Assembly: GCA_026983955.1 (NCBI GenBank)
Contig: JALSTB010000043.1
Coordinates: 1-64,000 of the forward strand
Direction: 5' to 3'
DNA: 64,000 bases
Origin: Melioribacteraceae bacterium
GTDB taxonomy: Bacteria > Bacteroidota > Ignavibacteria > Ignavibacteriales > Melioribacteraceae
In this document: positions 60,200-64,000 of the stretch, in pieces
How the letters are laid out: each line of letters starts with the position of its first letter
Numbering within the stretch: the stretch's first letter is position 1
Notes under the pieces: generated by a model
The model's input: only the letters and a program-made list of their open reading frames with translations
Told to the model about the DNA's origin: nothing
Databases searched by the model: none
Program-made: the position numbers and the translations under genes

Positions 60200-61582
60200 C
60201 TAATCCCGTTTTGATTTAATGTTGTATTTTTCCATCAATCTGTACAAGGTTGCCCTGCCAACGTTCAATTTTTTTGAAGCCTCAACAATGTTTCCTTTGG
60301 TTACGCGGAGTGCGTGTTTAATTGCTTCGGCTTTTAATTTTTCAAATGGTATGATGGGGGAATTGTCATCGAAGAGCGGAACATCTGAATAGAAGCTGGA
60401 ACTTCCGTCGGCGTTCAGTATTTGCGGCGGAAGAACGTCAACGTCAATTTTATCATGGTCGGTTAGAATTATACAACGTTCAATTGTGTTTTCCAGTTCC
60501 CTTACGTTTCCGGGCCATTCGTAATCGTACAGCAGTTTCAATGCGGCTTTGGTAAAGCCTTTCACATTTTTACCGAGTTTCTCGTTGAACACTTTAAGAA
60601 AATGATTTACGAGAATGACAATATCACCGCGCCGTTCACGCAAAGGTGGAATATAAATTGGGAATGAACTCAAACGGTAATATAAATCCTCTCTAAATTC
60701 ACGGTTTTTCACCATTTCTTTCAGATTGCGGTTTGTAGCGGAAATTATCCGGACGTCTGTTTTAATTGTTTCCGTTCCGCCCACTCTTTCGAATTCCCTT
60801 TGTTGAATTACGCGAAGTATTTTAGCTTGGAGCGACATTTCCATTTCACCGATTTCATCGAGAAAAATAGTTCCTCCGTTTGCGAGTTCGAATTTTCCTA
60901 TTTTCCGTTGGTAAGCCCCGGTGAACGAACCTTTTTCGTGACCGAATAATTCGCTTTCGAGAAGTTCGCGCGGAATTGATGCAGAATTAACCACAACGAA
61001 CGGAGCGTCTTTTCTTACTCCGTTGTAATGTATTGCCCTTGCAATTAATTCTTTACCTGTTCCGCTTTCGCCGTGTATAAGAACTGTTATCGAATTATCC
61101 AAAACTTTTGTGACCATTCTGAACACTTCTTGCATTTTCTTATCGGCTGAAATGATATTGTCGAAACTGAATTCTTTTTGCAAATCGCCTTTAAGTTCGT
61201 CAACACGCCGTTGCAAATCGTAATTGGTAATTGCATTTTTAATTGCCGGTTGAAGCCTGTTTTTATCGACCGGTTTCGGAAAATAATCGTATGCACCGGA
61301 GCGGATTGATTCGAGCGCAACGTCTATACTGCCTTGCGCCGAAAGCATTATCACCGGCAGGTTTTTGTAACTCCGCTTGATTCTTTTTAAAACTTCCACT
61401 CCGCTTATATCGGGCAACATTATATCGAGCAGAACAAGATCAGGACCTTCGTAAAGGCTGTCGAGCAAATCGTTTCCGTTTGTAAAAGTCTTAACGTTGT
61501 ATTTCCACTCGTTTTTTACCCAATGCGTTAAAAGTTTCAGAATTGATTCTTCGTCGTCAACTATGAAAATTGTTTTGTCCAA
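60200..61582 (-). CDS. NtrC-family sigma-54-dependent response regulator
   Basis: A 460-residue protein with a receiver domain (residues 4-118; phospho-Asp in LVLLDIMLPD), a sigma-54 AAA+ activation domain (residues 145-380) and a Fis-type helix-turn-helix (residues 410-460: AIKHALRVTKGNIVEASKKL, NVGRATLYRLMEKY). The Walker A is GESGTGKELIARAI, the sigma-54 contact loop reads GSFTGA (GAFTGA in most relatives), and Walker B is GTIFLDEIGEM. It activates sigma-54 promoters when phosphorylated. The adjacent PAS kinase is the likely partner: the genes are in tandem, 19 bases apart. Confidence 0.95.
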   Translation of the reverse strand: MDKTIFIVDDEESILKLLTHWVKNEWKYNVKTFTNGNDLLDSLYEGPDLVLLDIMLPDISGVEVLKRIKRSYKNLPVIMLSAQGSIDVALESIRSGAYDYFPKPVDKNRLQPAIKNAITNYDLQRRVDELKGDLQKEFSFDNIISADKKMQEVFRMVTKVLDNSITVLIHGESGTGKELIARAIHYNGVRKDAPFVVVNSASIPRELLESELFGHEKGSFTGAYQRKIGKFELANGGTIFLDEIGEMEMSLQAKILRVIQQREFERVGGTETIKTDVRIISATNRNLKEMVKNREFREDLYYRLSSFPIYIPPLRERRGDIVILVNHFLKVFNEKLGKNVKGFTKAALKLLYDYEWPGNVRELENTIERCIILTDHDKIDVDVLPPQILNADGSSSFYSDVPLFDDNSPIIPFEKLKAEAIKHALRVTKGNIVEASKKLNVGRATLYRLMEKYNIKSKRD

Positions 61583-61601
61583 TTTTCTCTCCCTTTTGTT
61601 T

Positions 61602-62804
61602 TTATTTTTTTGGAAGCCGTATTATAAAGGTCGTACCTTTATTTATTTCGCTTTTTACTCTTATTAATCCTTTATGTAAGTCAATTATTTTTTTCGCGGT
61701 AACCAAACCCAAGCCCGTACTTTTGGTACTTTTCCCGCGGGTTTCGAGTTTACGGAATTTTTCAAATATATACGGAATCTCCTCTTGCGGAATACCGATT
61801 CCCGTATCGCTAACAATTATTTCGGTCTCTTTCAGAAAATCTTGAACTATCAATGTTACTCTTCCTCCGGAATCGGTAAATTTAACGGCATTTGAAAGTA
61901 GATTTTTAATTACTTTGGTTATTCTTTCTTTGTCTGCAAAAATTTTGATTTCGGCTTCGGGAATTTCGAGTGAGAAGGAAATGTTTTTGTTTGCTGCGGC
62001 TTCACGGAATTCTTTAGAGATTGTTTTCAACAATAAAATCAAGTCGAATTCAGTTTTGAATAACGGTTCTTTTTCCCTCTCCAATTTTGAAAAATCGAGA
62101 ATATCATCGATTAATTTTGCAAGACGTTTGCTTTCATCCAGAATGATTTTGTTGAACTCTTTGATTTTATCCGCAGTTAATTCCGTATCGGCGTCAATGG
62201 TTTCGGAGAAGCCGACGATTGATGCAAGCGGTGTTCTGAGTTCGTGCGACATATTGGAAATGAAGTCGCTTTTCAAACTGTTCAATTCTTCCAAAACGGA
62301 AATTTTCTGTTTTGCCCGGTCGCGTTCTATCGAAATGATTCTGTTCGCTTCAATTAATTTGGCGTTCAGTTCTTTTAATTTTTTTTCTTCTTTTCCCAAG
62401 TTAGTTACATCGTATGCGATTGCAATCAATCCCTCAACTTTGCCGTCTTTTACTATCGGCACTGCTTTAATATTAAAAGTTAAATTATTTCCGAATTTTG
62501 AAACTGCTTCCGTTTGAAAAACCGTTTCGGTTTTTTCGGATAAAATTTTGTTAAATGCTTCGGAAACAGCTAATCTGTCTTTTTCACTTATCAAGTCGAA
62601 CAAATGTTTACCGGCGAGTTCGTCGGGGAAGTAATCGAGTTGTCTTGCACCGTTTTCATTAATGAAAGTAAAAAATCCTTCGCCGTTAAGCATGAAAATA
62701 ACATCTTTGGAAAGTCCGGCAAGCAATAAAAACTCGTTAGCCAAACCGGCGTTTTCCGGTAATGCGTTTGTGTGCGAGGTATTTTTGTTTTCAATTTTGT
62801 TCAC
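61602..62804 (-). CDS. PAS-domain sensor histidine kinase
   Basis: A 400-residue cytoplasmic kinase with a PAS domain (residues 25-135: LAGLSKDVIFMLNGEGFFTF), a coiled coil (140-175), HisKA with FISNMSHELRTPLASIVG (phospho-His in the SHEL motif) and a HATPase with NLLSNAVKFTDSGG, DTGIGIPQ and STGLGLVTAK. It is almost certainly the partner of the NtrC-type regulator downstream. There is no membrane segment, so it senses a cytoplasmic signal. A nested inverted repeat lies just upstream of its start. Confidence 0.93.
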   Translation of the reverse strand: MNKIENKNTSHTNALPENAGLANEFLLLAGLSKDVIFMLNGEGFFTFINENGARQLDYFPDELAGKHLFDLISEKDRLAVSEAFNKILSEKTETVFQTEAVSKFGNNLTFNIKAVPIVKDGKVEGLIAIAYDVTNLGKEEKKLKELNAKLIEANRIISIERDRAKQKISVLEELNSLKSDFISNMSHELRTPLASIVGFSETIDADTELTADKIKEFNKIILDESKRLAKLIDDILDFSKLEREKEPLFKTEFDLILLLKTISKEFREAAANKNISFSLEIPEAEIKIFADKERITKVIKNLLSNAVKFTDSGGRVTLIVQDFLKETEIIVSDTGIGIPQEEIPYIFEKFRKLETRGKSTKSTGLGLVTAKKIIDLHKGLIRVKSEINKGTTFIIRLPKK

Positions 62805-63108
62805 AGAATTCTAAATTCCAGTTTGTAACATAATGAGAAATATTATTTTGTTACACTTGCCAAAGTTAAATTCCCTAACTGGTTATTTTTCTTTGAGTTG
62901 TAAACACGATAAAAAATCTTTTATATAAATCATCTTCGAAAATTTAATTAAAATTTATAGGCTATGTTTCTTTTTAATACATATTTTATTGAATCCATAT
63001 CGGTAAAAATAAGAACGAAAGAAGAAAATGCAACACTTTTTTTGAATTATTTTAAAAATGTCTCAATTTGTTTTAGTAGTAAGTGCCTTGGTGGTGAGTT
63101 TAACAGAA
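62805..63108. other. 304-base intergenic region with nested inverted repeats
   Basis: No gene is credible here. TGTAACA at 62824-62830 is opposed by TGTTACA at 62849-62855, and outside them CCAGTT (62818-62823) is opposed by AACTGG (62877-62882). These could be an operator or a hairpin in the leader of the PAS kinase gene. The rest (62890-63100) is AT-rich with no clear element. Confidence 0.5.
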
Positions 63109-64000
63109 TCAGGCAAGCGGGAGCGAGAATGCGAAAGTTGAACCTTCGCCTTGTTTACTTTTGACCCAAACTTTACCTTTATGTTCTTCTATTATTCGTT
63201 TCGCAATCCACAATCCCAAACCCGAACTGCTTTCCCCTCCGGTTGGTCTTGTGCTGAGTTTGGAGCCTTTTTCGAATGCGCGTTGAATATCTTCTTGCGA
63301 TAGTCCGAATCCGTTATCGATAACTTCAACTAAAATATTATCGTTTTCTTTTTTAGTAATAACTTCAACGCGTGCATTTTGAGGTGCAAATTTTATAGCG
63401 TTATTCACAAAGTTGTCAATTACATCTTTTATTTTATTGAAGTCCATGCTTATATCCGGCAGACTTTCATCTTTAGTGAATGTAAGTTTAATTTTTTTCT
63501 TTTGGGCAAAAGGAAGGTTCCGTTGAACGATGCTCTGGGCGGCATCGTTAATGTTGTGTAAACCGAGTTCAAGTTTGAAATTCGATTTTTCAACACTCAT
63601 TATTTTCGATACTTCGTCGGCAAGACTCAAAATATGCGTCGAAGTTTCCAACAGTCCGCTCATAATTTCCTGTTGTTCTTGTGCATTTAAGTCGTATGAT
63701 TCCAACAGCTCGATGAAATTTTTAATTGCCGAAGCAGGGTTCTTCAAATCGTGTACGATAATTGAAAAAAGTTCGTCTTTTTGGAGCTGCAGTTCTTCAA
63801 GTTTCCTTTTACTCTGATGTAGTTGTTTTGAATGTTCTTCCAAACTTTGGTTGGTTTCTTTAAGTTCTTTTATTTTGCCTTCCATTTTTTCCATTTTCAC
63901 TTCGAGGAAGGCGAGCTTTGCACTTAAATTTTTATTTTCCCGTTTAAGTTCGTTAATCAAACCGTCGTCACCGCGGTCTTCATTGGTTTCCGGTCCGGAC
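63109..64000 (-). CDS. Sensor histidine kinase, 5' end outside window
   Basis: The frame is open from 63109 to the right edge, so only the C-terminal 290 or so residues are seen. TTG at 63960 is probably internal because the preceding codons are also open. It has a long coiled coil (residues 5-70 of the visible part), a HisKA-like domain with IVHDLKNPASAIKNFIEL and a HATPase with NAIKFAPQNA, DNGFGLSQ and SSGLGLWIAKRI. Sensor domains, if any, lie outside. It is transcribed toward the PAS kinase and could be its upstream operon member, although 304 bases separate them. Confidence 0.9.
   Translation of the reverse strand, partial: SGPETNEDRGDDGLINELKRENKNLSAKLAFLEVKMEKMEGKIKELKETNQSLEEHSKQLHQSKRKLEELQLQKDELFSIIVHDLKNPASAIKNFIELLESYDLNAQEQQEIMSGLLETSTHILSLADEVSKIMSVEKSNFKLELGLHNINDAAQSIVQRNLPFAQKKKIKLTFTKDESLPDISMDFNKIKDVIDNFVNNAIKFAPQNARVEVITKKENDNILVEVIDNGFGLSQEDIQRAFEKGSKLSTRPTGGESSSGLGLWIAKRIIEEHKGKVWVKSKQGEGSTFAFSLPLA

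Noticed and set aside
62964-63164. A 66-codon plus-strand frame in the gap before the last kinase
   Set aside because: It runs into the antisense of the kinase 3' end, has no ribosome-binding site and shows no recognisable features.
63109-63960. Treating TTG 63960 as the true start of the last kinase
   Set aside because: The codons before it are open to the window edge, so the gene very likely continues beyond 64000.
1-64000. CRISPR arrays, tRNA or rRNA genes, insertion sequences, prophage
   Set aside because: No regularly spaced repeats, no cloverleaf-type sequences, and no transposase, integrase or phage genes were seen.

Overview
The window is a chromosomal segment of an AT-rich, free-living Gram-negative bacterium. 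It most resembles the Ignavibacteria/Chlorobi side of the Bacteroidota supergroup. Visible clues are a type IX secretion (T9SS) C-terminal sorting domain on a secreted glycosidase-like protein, many lipoproteins and SpI-secreted proteins, an Omp85/TamA-like barrel, the long Bacteroidota/Chlamydia-type IspG, a NagB fused to a PIG-L domain, DUF4412 and DUF1460 proteins, multi-PAS kinases, and a promoter with a TAnnTTTG-like -10. Coding density is high. I saw no rRNA, tRNA, insertion sequence, prophage or CRISPR array. Taxonomy is inferred from gene content only.

Layout. Positions 1-6.1 kb (+) hold the end of an outer-membrane barrel gene, a U32-family protein overlapping a ferredoxin, lgt followed by a lipoprotein beta-propeller, a small unknown gene and an RsmF-like rRNA methyltransferase. 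A five-PAS histidine kinase lies at 6.7-9.5 kb. Cell-wall and repair genes follow at 9.5-17 kb: rmlD-like/anmK (-), nfo (+), a four-repeat lipoprotein (+), then DUF1460 amidase, dnaB and family-4 UDG (-). Positions 17-24 kb are informational: rpoZ, gmk and yicC (-), then rplM-rpsI, rpsB-tsf and pyrH-frr (+). At 23.6-33 kb are a malic enzyme/PTA fusion, an L,D-transpeptidase homologue without its catalytic Cys, a TamA/BamA-like barrel, and a three-gene acetyltransferase / CBS-ACT / deacetylase cassette resembling Bacillus acuABC. Positions 33-51.9 kb are accessory: a proline iminopeptidase-like hydrolase, a divergent sigma-like factor, a T9SS glycosidase-like protein, an M1-M28-PDZ peptidase fusion, hemerythrin, a CopD-like membrane protein, a DapB-like dehydrogenase, NagB-PIG-L, two secreted proteins of unknown role, two small membrane proteins, a deoxyhypusine-synthase homologue and an orphan membrane protein. 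Positions 52-58.4 kb hold a GH13 hydrolase and dnaG (-), then a DJ-1/PfpI protein, ispG and a 55-residue membrane protein (+). The right end (59-64 kb, -) is a signalling cluster: two histidine kinases (one cut by the window edge), an NtrC-type sigma-54 activator, and a receiver/PP2C phosphatase.

The most noteworthy points are: (i) the acu-like reversible lysine-acetylation cassette, whose acetyltransferase is a GNAT fused to a decayed NDP-forming acyl-CoA synthetase; (ii) a YkuD protein with Ser where the catalytic Cys should be; (iii) gmk, which has no ATG/GTG/TTG start and appears to start at ATT; (iv) a U32 protein overlapping a single-cluster ferredoxin; and (v) several unusual fusions and structured intergenic elements. 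All functions come from reading motifs by eye. No database search was run.
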